Shown: in pieces, positions 34,354-42,879 of the stretch | Layout of the letters: every line of letters starts with the position of its first letter | Numbering within the stretch: the first letter of the stretch is position 1 | NCBI GenBank assembly: GCA_019694465.1 | Contig: JAIBBV010000029.1 | Span: forward strand, 1 to 45,587 | Direction of reading: 5' to 3' | Source of the DNA: Oligoflexia bacterium | GTDB taxonomy: Bacteria > Bdellovibrionota_C > UBA2361 > JAFLCA01 | DNA: 45,587 bases | Position numbers and translations under genes: made by a program | The notes under the pieces: model-generated | Told to the model about the DNA's origin: nothing | Database searches by the model: none | Seen by the model: only the letters and a program-made list of their open reading frames with translations

Positions 34354-34836
34354 ATGGGAGTTAACAAAGTTATTTTACTAGGCAACTTGGGAAAGGACCC
34401 CGAGCTTCGTTACACCAATAGTCAGACAGCTGTGTGCTCTTTTAGTCTCGCTACTGGCGAGCGTCGTAAGGACCAAAGCGGTAACTGGGTCGACCATACT
34501 GAGTGGCACAATATTATTACATTCGGAAAAACTGCTGAGAATTGTGCTAACTTTCTTAAAAAGGGCCGCCAAGCGTTCATTGAAGGACGTATTCAGACCC
34601 GTAAGTGGCAGGATAAAGAGGGCAAGGATCGCTACACCACAGAAATTATCGCCTCAACCGTACAATTTGTAGGTGGTGGCAAAGGCGAAAGCACTGGGAA
34701 ATCAGCTTCACTCTCCGATTCAGTAACATCCGAAGACTCTGGTCCACCACCTGCTATGCCTAAGTTGCCAACAGCTGATGCTGTTGCAGCTGGTGGCGGC
34801 GATGTGAGTTTCGATGAGGATGATATTCCTTTCTAA
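34354..34836 (+). CDS. ssb: Single-stranded DNA-binding protein
   Basis: A 160-residue SSB. The OB-fold begins GVNKVILLGNLGKDPELRYTNSQTAVCSFSLATGERRKD and includes WHNIITFGKTAENCANFLKKGRQAFIEGRIQTRKW, the standard residues for ssDNA wrapping in tetramers. A disordered Gly/Ser/Pro linker ends in the acidic protein-interaction tip DEDDIPF, which recruits RecO, PriA and other repair proteins. AGGAG stands seven bases ahead of the ATG. A 14-bp palindrome, TTAGCGCGCGCTAA (34839-34852), lies between its stop and the convergent NUDIX gene's stop. Confidence 0.97.
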   Translation: MGVNKVILLGNLGKDPELRYTNSQTAVCSFSLATGERRKDQSGNWVDHTEWHNIITFGKTAENCANFLKKGRQAFIEGRIQTRKWQDKEGKDRYTTEIIASTVQFVGGGKGESTGKSASLSDSVTSEDSGPPPAMPKLPTADAVAAGGGDVSFDEDDIPF

Positions 34837-34838
34837 AC

Positions 34839-34852
34839 TTAGCGCGCGCTAA
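34839..34852. terminator. Palindrome between convergent ssb and NUDIX genes
   Basis: TTAGCGCGCGCTAA is a perfect 14-bp palindrome that spans the end of the NUDIX coding stop and the spacer after ssb. It could slow both polymerases, but no T-run follows in either direction, so it is a weak terminator candidate. Confidence 0.25.
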
Positions 34853-35406
34853 TCTGCTCGCGACATTTTGAGGCTCATTAGTCCAAATGCGGCTACCATC
34901 AGCGCGTGCGTGATGCTGCCGCTACGCACTAGGTCTAAAGCTTCCGAGAGTGGCTTAAGAAGTACTTCAATGTCTTCGCCGGCGTCTAACTTTTGCGATG
35001 AGCGCAGTTTAGCGTCGCGTGCAATAAAGAGGTGACAGCGGTTAGATAGTAGGGCTGGATTGGGCCGAATTACGCCTAATGGCTCTAACTTGCTAGCTGT
35101 GTAGCCAGTTTCCTCTTCAAGCTCACGCATAACACTAGCGCTCGGGTTCTCCCCAACTTCTACGCAACCACCGGGAAGCTCAAGCGTAAACTCGTCGCTG
35201 CCGTGTCGGTACTGTTTTATGAGTACCACCTTGTCATCGGGTGTTAAGGCAATCACATTAGCCCAATCGAGGCCATCAATTCGCACGAAGTCTATATCCG
35301 CTCCAGTTCTGGGGTTTCTACGCGTGGAGCGTACTAGGCTAAAGATCTTAAAGCTTTCGTAAGTCTTTTCGGAGAGGACTTTCCAACCACCTTTTGTATT
35401 TTGCAT
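34849..35406 (-). CDS. NUDIX hydrolase, ADP-sugar pyrophosphatase type
   Basis: A 185-residue NUDIX protein. The Nudix box is complete: G-x5-E-x7-REL-x-EE-x-G is read in GCVEVGENPSASVMRELEEETGY. Upstream, VIALTPDDKVVLIKQYRHGSDEFTLELPGG is typical of the ADP-ribose/ADP-sugar pyrophosphatase branch (NudF-like). Downstream LRPNPALLS-like VIRPNPALLSNRCHLFIARD fits it as well. The start at ATG 35406 is preferred because the longer reading overlaps the divergent nadB promoter region. Substrate is inferred, not shown. The gene is convergent with ssb. Confidence 0.88.
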   Translation of the reverse strand: MQNTKGGWKVLSEKTYESFKIFSLVRSTRRNPRTGADIDFVRIDGLDWANVIALTPDDKVVLIKQYRHGSDEFTLELPGGCVEVGENPSASVMRELEEETGYTASKLEPLGVIRPNPALLSNRCHLFIARDAKLRSSQKLDAGEDIEVLLKPLSEALDLVRSGSITHALMVAAFGLMSLKMSRAD

Positions 35407-35511
35407 GTTGTTACTGTGCGTTAATTGGCCGTTTTTGCCAAGCACTCCTGCTTTTGCTTGCTTAGCATGGGCGCTTGGTCTCAAAATGGGGCTCTTATTC
35501 GATTATCGTTT

Positions 35512-37107
35512 ATGCACAAATTCGACTTTCTAGTTCTGGGTGGTGGCATAGCTGGCTTAAGCTTTGCTCTAGAGGCTGCTAAGCATGGCTCAGTTGCTGT
35601 GCTGGTCAAAAAGGGACTCGAAGAATCTTCAACTTCTTGGGCTCAAGGTGGTATCGCGGCTGTAACAGCTGCCGACGACAATTTTGACTTACATATCCAA
35701 GACACGCTTACGGCTGGTGCCGGACTTTGCAATAAATCAATTGTTGAGATTGTCGTGCGCGAAGGGCCCGATCGTGTGCAGGAGCTAATTAATCTAGGTG
35801 TGCATTTCGATAAGGAAGATGGGCGCGGGGCTTATCACTTGCACCGCGAAGGTGGGCATTCGCGTCGACGCATTTTTCATGCCGCTGATCAGACGGGGGC
35901 CGAAATTCAACGCGCCTTGCTTAAAGCTGCGCGTAGGCAGCCCAACATTCAATTCATGCTGCATGCTAGTGCGATTGACCTAATCACGACCCACAAATTA
36001 AACATTGAGCACTCCCATCCGAATCGTGCCGTGGGCGCTTATGTTCATTTCGGGCCAGGGAAAATCGAGGCCGTTTTGGCGGATAAGATATTGGTAGCTA
36101 CTGGAGGCGCAGGCAAAGTTTACCTCTACACCTCGAATCCGGATGTGGCGACAGGCGATGGTATTGCCATGTGCTATCGGGCCGGAGCGCGGGTGGCGAA
36201 CATGGAATTTTTTCAGTTCCATCCAACTTGCCTCTATCACCCGCAGGCTAAGACATTCCTTATTACCGAGGCGATGCGCGGTGAGGGGGCCAAGCTGCGT
36301 CGAGTTAATGGCGAAGAGTTTATGCATAAATACCATGAATTACGCGAGTTGGCTCCGCGTGATGTGGTGGCGCGCGCGATTGACCATGAGATGAAGTTGC
36401 ACGGCGAGGACCACGTACTTCTGGATATCTCGCAGCGTGATCCAGCGTTTGTCCGCGAACACTTTCCTACTATCTATCAGCGGTGTCTTAGCTATGGATT
36501 CGATATTACTGCTGGGCCAATACCAGTAGTTCCAGCAGCGCATTACTGCTGCGGTGGCGTCGTCTCGGACGAACATGGACGAAGTGACATAGCTGGCCTG
36601 TACGTGGCTGGAGAGTGCGCTCATACCGGATTGCACGGTGCTAATCGCCTGGCGTCGAACTCGCTATTAGAGGGAGTTGTGTTCGGGTACCGCGCAGCCT
36701 TAGACGCAATAGAAAATCTTAATCGCGACTCCTTAAGTGTGAATGTTAAGGAATGGGATCCCGGTAAGGCCACAAGTAGCGACGAGAACGTAGTGATTAC
36801 ACAAAACTGGGATGAGATTAGACGCTTCATGTGGAACTATGTCGGTATTGTGCGTACCACAAAGCGCCTTGAGCGGGCCTTAAGGCGTTGCCAATTAATT
36901 ACTGCTGAAATTAATGAATACTATTGGAACGTGCACGTCACTTCCGATCTAATCGAGCTGAGAAACTTAAGTTTGGTTGCTGAGCTAGTGGTGCGCTGCG
37001 CCTTGTTGCGACATGAAAGCCGTGGCTTGCACTACACGCTTGATTTCCCCGAGGCCAAAGGTTCGACATCGGTTGATACAGTGCTCGGGCCTGGTGTGGC
37101 AGGCTAG
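35512..37107 (+). CDS. nadB: L-aspartate oxidase NadB
   Basis: A 531-residue FAD enzyme that oxidises L-aspartate to iminoaspartate, the first step of de novo NAD synthesis. The dinucleotide motif FDFLVLGGGIAGLSFALEA opens the protein. STSWAQGGIAA, REGGHSRRRIFHAADQTGAEI, DGIAMCYRAGA, FFQFHPTCLY and YVAGECAHTGLHGANRLASNSLLEG are hallmarks of the succinate dehydrogenase/fumarate reductase flavoprotein family in its NadB branch. The ATG at 35512 is chosen because it starts the FAD motif; upstream in-frame ATGs at 35425 and 35467 add unrelated residues. nadA and nadC are not adjacent. Confidence 0.93.
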   Translation: MHKFDFLVLGGGIAGLSFALEAAKHGSVAVLVKKGLEESSTSWAQGGIAAVTAADDNFDLHIQDTLTAGAGLCNKSIVEIVVREGPDRVQELINLGVHFDKEDGRGAYHLHREGGHSRRRIFHAADQTGAEIQRALLKAARRQPNIQFMLHASAIDLITTHKLNIEHSHPNRAVGAYVHFGPGKIEAVLADKILVATGGAGKVYLYTSNPDVATGDGIAMCYRAGARVANMEFFQFHPTCLYHPQAKTFLITEAMRGEGAKLRRVNGEEFMHKYHELRELAPRDVVARAIDHEMKLHGEDHVLLDISQRDPAFVREHFPTIYQRCLSYGFDITAGPIPVVPAAHYCCGGVVSDEHGRSDIAGLYVAGECAHTGLHGANRLASNSLLEGVVFGYRAALDAIENLNRDSLSVNVKEWDPGKATSSDENVVITQNWDEIRRFMWNYVGIVRTTKRLERALRRCQLITAEINEYYWNVHVTSDLIELRNLSLVAELVVRCALLRHESRGLHYTLDFPEAKGSTSVDTVLGPGVAG

Positions 37108-37365
37108 CGCCGGCGCCTGTGCGGCGATGAGCTGTGGTGTGACTGGCCGCTATGGTATGGCATTGAGTGGTTATCGTGGCGGCAAGGGTTTGCAATTTGT
37201 AGGGATATGCCTCCTCGCTCTGCAACGCATCTCTCGTCGCAACGACGGAGTGATCGTTATTGCGAGCCGACGCGCTCGCAGTGTCTGTCACCAAGCAATT
37301 CTTTGCTAATTGGTCACACCTCACTTTAGATCGATTGACAGCGCGGCCCCCAAATTATCCTGGCC
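37108..37365. repeat. Convergent spacer with repeat-like hairpins
   Basis: Between nadB and the dehydrogenase gene is a 7-bp hairpin TGCGAGC/GCTCGCA (37261-37280) that begins with ATTGCGAGC (37259-37267), as in the dispersed repeat. A second bulged hairpin at 37291-37314 (AGCAA/TTGCT inside ACCA/TGGT) follows. These could act as a bidirectional terminator. No gene is supported here. Confidence 0.35.
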
Positions 37366-38805
37366 CTAAACAGCCATCATCACGTACTTGGTGGTAAGAT
37401 ACTCTTCAATACCTTCCTGCCCACCTTCCTTCCCATATCCTGATTGTTTCATGCCGCCGAATGGGCCTTGAGGGAAGGCGAACACGGTATCGTTAACCGC
37501 GACGCAACCACTTTCCAGCGCCTCTGCAACGCGAAAAGCGCGCGAAAGATCTTTAGTGTAGAAATATGAAGCTAGTCCATACTCAGTGTCGTTTGCCAAT
37601 TCAAGCGCCTGCTCTTCAGTCTTGAAACTGCTGATGGCGCATAGGGGGCCAAAGATCTCCTCGTTCCAAAGACGCATCGATTTATTTACCCCACTCAATA
37701 TCGTGGGGTGAATGAAGCAGGGCCCAATAGCGCTGATATTCTCGCCTGAAAGTCGTTTCGCTCCATTGCTAAGCGCGTCCTCGATCAAAGCGCGCACCTT
37801 GTCTGCGGCTTCAATGCTAATTAATGGACCTACCTCCACACCTGAGTCCAAGCCGTTCCCAACCTTGAGGGCTGAACTTGCAGAGCAAAGCCCAGCTGCA
37901 AATTCTTCAACGCGTGACTCATGTACTATAAAGCGATTGACGCAGACGCAGGTTTGCCCAGCGTTGCGATATTTGGCAAACATCGCGCCTTTTACAGCTT
38001 TCCCAATATCAGCATCCTCAAACACAATAAATGGAGCATTTCCACCCAGCTCGACTGTCAGGCGCTTAACAGTTTGTGCAGACTGTCGGATTAGAATTTT
38101 CCCCACTTCAGTTGAGCCAGTAAAACTAAGCTTTCGCACGCTTGTGGATGACATTAGAGCGCTTGCAATTTTTTCGGCATCGCCAGTTATTACCTGAAAC
38201 ACTGAAGGCGGAATTTCGGCTCGTAAGGCTAGCTCTGCTAACGCTAGGGCTGAGAAGGGAGTTTCTGGCGCAGGTTTCACGATCATAGTGCACCCAGCAG
38301 CCAAAGCCGCGGCCAGCTTGCGGGTGATCATAGCGCAGGGGAAATTCCACGGAGTGATAGCAGCGCAAACTCCAAGCGCTTGCTTGGTGACTATAATTCG
38401 TCTTTCCGGAGTGGGACCCGGAACTGTACGCCCGTAAACGCGACGCGCTTCCTCTGCGAACCACTCTACAAAGCTTGCCGCATATAAAATTTCGCGCTCG
38501 GCCTCAGCCAATGGCTTGCCTTGCTCTGTTGTCAAAATCTGTGAAAGTTCCTTCCGGTTCTCGATGATGAGCTGATTAAATTTCTTCAGTTTGCGTGAGC
38601 GTTCGTCCGCAGCCATGGCGCGCCAGGCAGGAAGGGCTAGCTGAGCTGAGCGTATGGCACGATTTGTTTCAGCTTCTGAGCAATCAGGAACTTCCCCTAT
38701 AAGGCCTCCTGTGGCTGGATTTAGGACGCCAAAAGTACGCCCAGAATCTGAGGTCTGCCAAGCTCCCGCGAAGTAGTTCTTTCTGTTGATAAGTAGTGCA
38801 GTCAT
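37366..38805 (-). CDS. gabD: Succinate-semialdehyde dehydrogenase (GabD-type)
   Basis: A 479-residue NAD(P)-dependent aldehyde dehydrogenase that oxidises succinic semialdehyde to succinate, linking GABA degradation to the TCA cycle. The active residues are N154 in TPWNFP, E252 in VELGGNAPF and C286 in NAGQTCVCVNRF. The CVCVNR form is characteristic of GabD. EEIFGPL and GYGKEGGQEGIEEYLTTKYV complete the family end. No gabT (transaminase) is next to it. It is divergent from the Act operon, with a 309-base gap, and convergent with nadB. Confidence 0.9.
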   Translation of the reverse strand: MTALLINRKNYFAGAWQTSDSGRTFGVLNPATGGLIGEVPDCSEAETNRAIRSAQLALPAWRAMAADERSRKLKKFNQLIIENRKELSQILTTEQGKPLAEAEREILYAASFVEWFAEEARRVYGRTVPGPTPERRIIVTKQALGVCAAITPWNFPCAMITRKLAAALAAGCTMIVKPAPETPFSALALAELALRAEIPPSVFQVITGDAEKIASALMSSTSVRKLSFTGSTEVGKILIRQSAQTVKRLTVELGGNAPFIVFEDADIGKAVKGAMFAKYRNAGQTCVCVNRFIVHESRVEEFAAGLCSASSALKVGNGLDSGVEVGPLISIEAADKVRALIEDALSNGAKRLSGENISAIGPCFIHPTILSGVNKSMRLWNEEIFGPLCAISSFKTEEQALELANDTEYGLASYFYTKDLSRAFRVAEALESGCVAVNDTVFAFPQGPFGGMKQSGYGKEGGQEGIEEYLTTKYVMMAV

Positions 38806-39114
38806 TTAAATTAGCTTAGGAAAAAGTTATAAAAAGACGTTCTAAGTATTTCGCATGATGTTAGCTTAAACCGCTTTGAGCCAGTCCACGGTCCAGAACC
38901 GGCGGAGAGCAAGATATAGCACCAGCTGGATGCCTCACAAATTTCTTTTCGCATTACTCTCTTTTTCAGTGGGCTTCATCGATTTGTTTTTTGTTTGTTT
39001 TGGGGTATGAAGATGTCGGCTAATGTACTAGCCTGAGGCCACTCGGGAAATCTTCTAGGTATATTCCCGTGTTAGCTGAGTTTGCTGGGGTCAGTTTGCT
39101 TCATCAATTCCAAA
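38806..39114. other. Divergent promoter region, gabD and act operon
   Basis: About 309 bases with no gene. A T-rich tract lies at about 38940-39005 and the sequence just before actA is AT/GC mixed. Both promoters must lie here, but I could not assign -35/-10 pairs with confidence. Confidence 0.4.
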
Positions 39115-39801
39115 ATGCGTAACTCTCGTTTTTCAGTTCTTTCCATTCGCTTTGTCATTGTTTTGTCAGCCTTAGTTAGCTGGATGAGCCCACTGGCATC
39201 TAGCGCTCAGCCGGCAGTCGATGAGAATCCACTCTCAACATCTGCTATCAGCGGACCCTATAAGGATCTTCCTGTGAACCAGGGTGTTTGGAATGGGGGG
39301 CAGGCTGCGTTATGGGATCTAAATATTATTGATTTCTACAAATATTTTGGACCGCAGCAGCGTGCGCGGGGCTTTAAGCCAGAACAGCCAATTAAGTTCA
39401 ATCATATTATTCACGTTCAGAAGAACGGCATGGAGTGCCAGTATTGTCACTGGTCGGTGGCGAAGTCCTCCTATGCTGCAATCCCAGAAGTTGATGCTTG
39501 TATGGGCTGTCACAAGTTCGTGCTTGGCTCAAACGACCAGTATAAGGCTGAGATTGCCAAGATCGCGGAGTACGCGCAGAAGGGTGAGCCAATCCCGTGG
39601 GTAAAAGTGCATGTGATGCCGCAACACGTGAACTTTAACCACAAGCGCCACGTAAAAGCTGGAGTTGGTTGCCAAGAATGTCACGGAGTGGTCCCGAATA
39701 TGGCCCAAGTTGAGCGTGTCAGCTCGATGAAGATGGGATGGTGTATCGACTGTCACCGTGAACGCGGCACAAGTATTGATTGCTACACCTGCCACCGCTA
39801 G
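39115..39801 (+). CDS. actA: Alternative complex III subunit ActA (pentaheme cytochrome c)
   Basis: A 228-residue exported multiheme protein. A signal peptide (about 1-30, ending LASSA) precedes the mature part. Five CxxCH haem-binding motifs are present: CQYCH, CMGCH, CQECH, CIDCH and CYTCH, with extra histidines (FNHIIH, FNHKRH) as distal ligands. Five haems match the pentahaem ActA of the Act complex, which moves electrons from the quinol site to cytochrome c or HiPIP on the periplasmic side. The ATG at 39115 starts the signal; a TTG at 39082 is the alternative. It is the first gene of the act operon, 49 bases ahead of actB. Confidence 0.93.
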   Translation: MRNSRFSVLSIRFVIVLSALVSWMSPLASSAQPAVDENPLSTSAISGPYKDLPVNQGVWNGGQAALWDLNIIDFYKYFGPQQRARGFKPEQPIKFNHIIHVQKNGMECQYCHWSVAKSSYAAIPEVDACMGCHKFVLGSNDQYKAEIAKIAEYAQKGEPIPWVKVHVMPQHVNFNHKRHVKAGVGCQECHGVVPNMAQVERVSSMKMGWCIDCHRERGTSIDCYTCHR

Positions 39802-39850
39802 GCAAGGGAAGCGCCGGAGAGAGGATTGAGAGAGCTTCGAGGTTAGTGCA

Positions 39851-42800
39851 ATGAGCGAGAAAGATTCAGAGTTGGTTACGATCGGAAAGTCCGCTTCTAA
39901 TGGGATTTCCCGTAGAAAATTCCTTCAGATACTTGGCGCCTCATCGGCGGCAGGAGTGGCCGGATGTGCGCGTGATCAAGCACAAAAAGTTTTCCCCTTT
40001 GTGCGCGGAGAAGAGGATCAAATTCCCGGAGTGTCAGTCTGGTATCGTAGTACTTGCCGCGAATGCTCGGCTGGCTGCGGTATTCAAGTCCGTACTCGTG
40101 AGGGGCGTGCTGTAAAAATTGAAGGTAACCCAGAGCATCCCGTTAATCACGGTGGCCTGTGTGGGCTCGGGCAGGCGGCACTTCAGGCTTTGTACGATCC
40201 AGATCGTGTGCGTCAGCCGCTTGCTAGAGAAGGTGGCTCAAACCTAGAGCCACAATTTAAGCCAATCTCATGGGATGAGGCTTATGCCCGAGTTGCAGCA
40301 GCGCTTAAGGCAAATAATAAAAAAGTTTTAATTACTGGTGAAGAGACCGGCGCTCTGGATGAGTTGGCTCAGAGTTTCTCTAAGGCTTTTGGGGCCGAAA
40401 AGATCTCTTTTGACGCATTGCAGCCCGTCGCTTTGGCGAAGGCCTCTGAGCAGGTGTATGGATCTTACGGCATCCCACGCTACGATTTTGAAAAGGCCCA
40501 AGTAATCGTTAACTTTGGCGCTGACTTCCTCGAGACGTTCGTGTCGCCATGCGAATATGCACGTGGTTGGGCGAAGAGCCGAAAGAGCGGCAATCCAGCT
40601 AAGTTTATTCATGTCGAGCCACGTTTGTCGCTGACTGGCGCGAACGCTGACTTGTGGCTTAACGCTAAGCCAGGCTCTGAGGCCAGCGTAGCATGGGCAC
40701 TTGTCAAGTTTTTGCTAGAGGCCGGGCGAGGAAACTCGCTGCGTGATGAAGTCAGGCAGTCACTTTCGTCATTGCTGCGTGATGTTAGCATCGATGCCGC
40801 GGCCGAAGAGTCAGGAATTTCGGCTGATAAGATATTGCGCGCTGGTCATGAGCTTAAGTCTGCCGATGCTTCGCTTGTGCTTGCTGGTGGTACAGCAGCA
40901 GCGACGGCCAACCCCATGTCATTGCAAGTTGCTACAGCAACTCTCAACTTGATTCTCGGGAACGTTGGTAAGACTGTTCTTGTTGGTAGCATGCGAAAGC
41001 CACAAACTTCATTAGCACGCTTCAGTACAGCGATCGCTTCGATGAAGAAGGGCGAAGTTGGGTTGGTGATGATGCACGGAGCCAATCCACAGTTCAATCT
41101 GCCTGCTGAGCTTGGTTTCCAATACGCACTAGCTCAGGTGCGCGCCGGAGATCCAAAGGGTAAGCCAGGGCTAATTGTAAGCTTCTCTAGTTCGCTTGAT
41201 GAGTCCGCCATGTTGGCAGACATAATCTTGCCTTCTCATCATTCACTAGAGAGCTGGGGTGATTCGAGACCGTATGCTGGCGTACATGGCTTAGTACAGC
41301 CGGTTATGACACCCGTATTCGATACGCGGGCCTTCGGCGACATGCTAATCAAGTTGGCCGCCATGGCTGGTCAATCTTCTGTGGCTGGTGGTGCTGAGGA
41401 TTTCTTGGGTTACCTAAAGGCAAGCTGGAAGAAAGTTCATGCTGCCAGTGGGTCTTCGGCTGATTTCCAACGGTTCTGGTTGGAGAGTGTTGAGCGCGGA
41501 GGTTACTTCGTTGCTGAAGAGGGAGATTCTAGCAAACTTAGCACCAGCACAGATGCCTACAAGCCAGTAAAGGCAATGGCAAAGGTTGGTTCTGGATTTG
41601 GCGATCAAGATTTAGTGCTATACCCTTATGCATCGGTAAAGACTTTTGATGGTCGTGCAGCAAATCGCCCTTGGTTACAGGAGCTACCAGATCCGATTAC
41701 TTCTTACGTCTGGGATGCCTGGGCGGAAATGCATCCTGCCACAGCCGCTCAACGTGGGATAGCGGAAGGGGATGTCGTTCAAGTTCGCAACAAGAACGGT
41801 GAGTTGAGCCTGGCGGTTCATATTTCAGATTACGTACATCGTGACGTGGTGGCAGTGCCGCTGGGTCAAGGTCATCAGGCCTATGGGCGTTTTGCTAAGA
41901 CTGTTGGTTATGGCAATGCCAGCGCTATGCTAAATTTGTCCGCAAATGCTGAGGCTATTGCCTACGTTGGAGCAGCAGTCGATGTCGTTCGTGGCCGTGG
42001 GCGTAGCAGCTTAGTAAAAACACAGGGAAGTGATTCTCAACATGGTCGCGAGATTGCACGTACGGCTTTTGTCCAAGCTGGTGCTGCGCACGGTGAGGAG
42101 CACGGTGCAGGTCATGCGGGTCACCATGAGCCAAAACAAATGTACGTGCAGCGTGAGCACCCAATTTATGAGTGGGGCTTGGCTGTAGATCTCTCCGCCT
42201 GCACTGGTTGCGGTGCATGTGTTGTGGCCTGCTACGCAGAAAATAATATCGCTGTAGTCGGTAAAGAGATATGCAGCCAGGGTCGCGAGATGTCATGGCT
42301 ACGTATTGATCGCTACTTTGAGGGGCCGGCAGAAGAGCTGCAAGTTAGTTTCCAGCCCATGATGTGCCAGCATTGCCACAATGCTCCATGTGAGCCCGTA
42401 TGCCCTGTGTTTGCGACCTATCACAATGAAGAAGGTCTCAATGCGATGGCGTATAACCGCTGCGTAGGTACACGTTACTGCAGCAACAACTGTACCTATA
42501 AGGTACGACGCTTTAACTTCTTTGAGGTTGATGTGCCGGAGCCAGTAAGTTGGCAGTTCAACCCGGATGTGACCAAGCGCTCTATGGGCGTGATGGAAAA
42601 GTGCACATTCTGCTTGCAGCGCATCAACGAGGCCAAGGATCACGCTAAGGATGAGGGGCGCATAGTACGAGATGGTGAAGTTCAGCCAGCATGCGTGCAG
42701 GGCTGCCCGACCCAGGCGCTAGTTTTCGGGAATATGAAAGATCCTGAAAGCAAAGTTAGTCGCTGGGCCGAGAGTCATCGCGCGTACAAAATTTTGGACC

Positions 42801-42859
42801 ACCACATCAACACTCAGCCAGCTGTGAGTTACCTGGAGCGAGTGAAGCATAAGTTGTGA
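39851..42859 (+). CDS. actB: Alternative complex III subunit ActB (molybdopterin-like B1 plus Fe-S B2 fusion)
   Basis: A 1002-residue fused protein. A Tat-type signal ISRRKFLQILGASSAAG is followed by Cys in VAGC. Domain B1 (about 50-730) is of the molybdopterin-oxidoreductase family (STCRECSAGCGIQVRTREGRAVKIEGNPEHPVNHGGLCGLGQAAL); the family member in Act complexes has no Mo cofactor. A His-rich linker (AAHGEEHGAGHAGHHEP, about 745-765) leads to B2. That domain has the ferredoxin-like Fe-S ligands CTGCGACVVAC, CQHCHNAPCEPVCP, CVGTRYCSNNC, CTFC and CVQGCPTQAL, for three [4Fe-4S] and one [3Fe-4S] clusters as in the known complex. It follows actA. Confidence 0.95.
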   Translation: MSEKDSELVTIGKSASNGISRRKFLQILGASSAAGVAGCARDQAQKVFPFVRGEEDQIPGVSVWYRSTCRECSAGCGIQVRTREGRAVKIEGNPEHPVNHGGLCGLGQAALQALYDPDRVRQPLAREGGSNLEPQFKPISWDEAYARVAAALKANNKKVLITGEETGALDELAQSFSKAFGAEKISFDALQPVALAKASEQVYGSYGIPRYDFEKAQVIVNFGADFLETFVSPCEYARGWAKSRKSGNPAKFIHVEPRLSLTGANADLWLNAKPGSEASVAWALVKFLLEAGRGNSLRDEVRQSLSSLLRDVSIDAAAEESGISADKILRAGHELKSADASLVLAGGTAAATANPMSLQVATATLNLILGNVGKTVLVGSMRKPQTSLARFSTAIASMKKGEVGLVMMHGANPQFNLPAELGFQYALAQVRAGDPKGKPGLIVSFSSSLDESAMLADIILPSHHSLESWGDSRPYAGVHGLVQPVMTPVFDTRAFGDMLIKLAAMAGQSSVAGGAEDFLGYLKASWKKVHAASGSSADFQRFWLESVERGGYFVAEEGDSSKLSTSTDAYKPVKAMAKVGSGFGDQDLVLYPYASVKTFDGRAANRPWLQELPDPITSYVWDAWAEMHPATAAQRGIAEGDVVQVRNKNGELSLAVHISDYVHRDVVAVPLGQGHQAYGRFAKTVGYGNASAMLNLSANAEAIAYVGAAVDVVRGRGRSSLVKTQGSDSQHGREIARTAFVQAGAAHGEEHGAGHAGHHEPKQMYVQREHPIYEWGLAVDLSACTGCGACVVACYAENNIAVVGKEICSQGREMSWLRIDRYFEGPAEELQVSFQPMMCQHCHNAPCEPVCPVFATYHNEEGLNAMAYNRCVGTRYCSNNCTYKVRRFNFFEVDVPEPVSWQFNPDVTKRSMGVMEKCTFCLQRINEAKDHAKDEGRIVRDGEVQPACVQGCPTQALVFGNMKDPESKVSRWAESHRAYKILDHHINTQPAVSYLERVKHKL

Positions 42860-42879
42860 GAGTGATATTGGCGTAGCAT

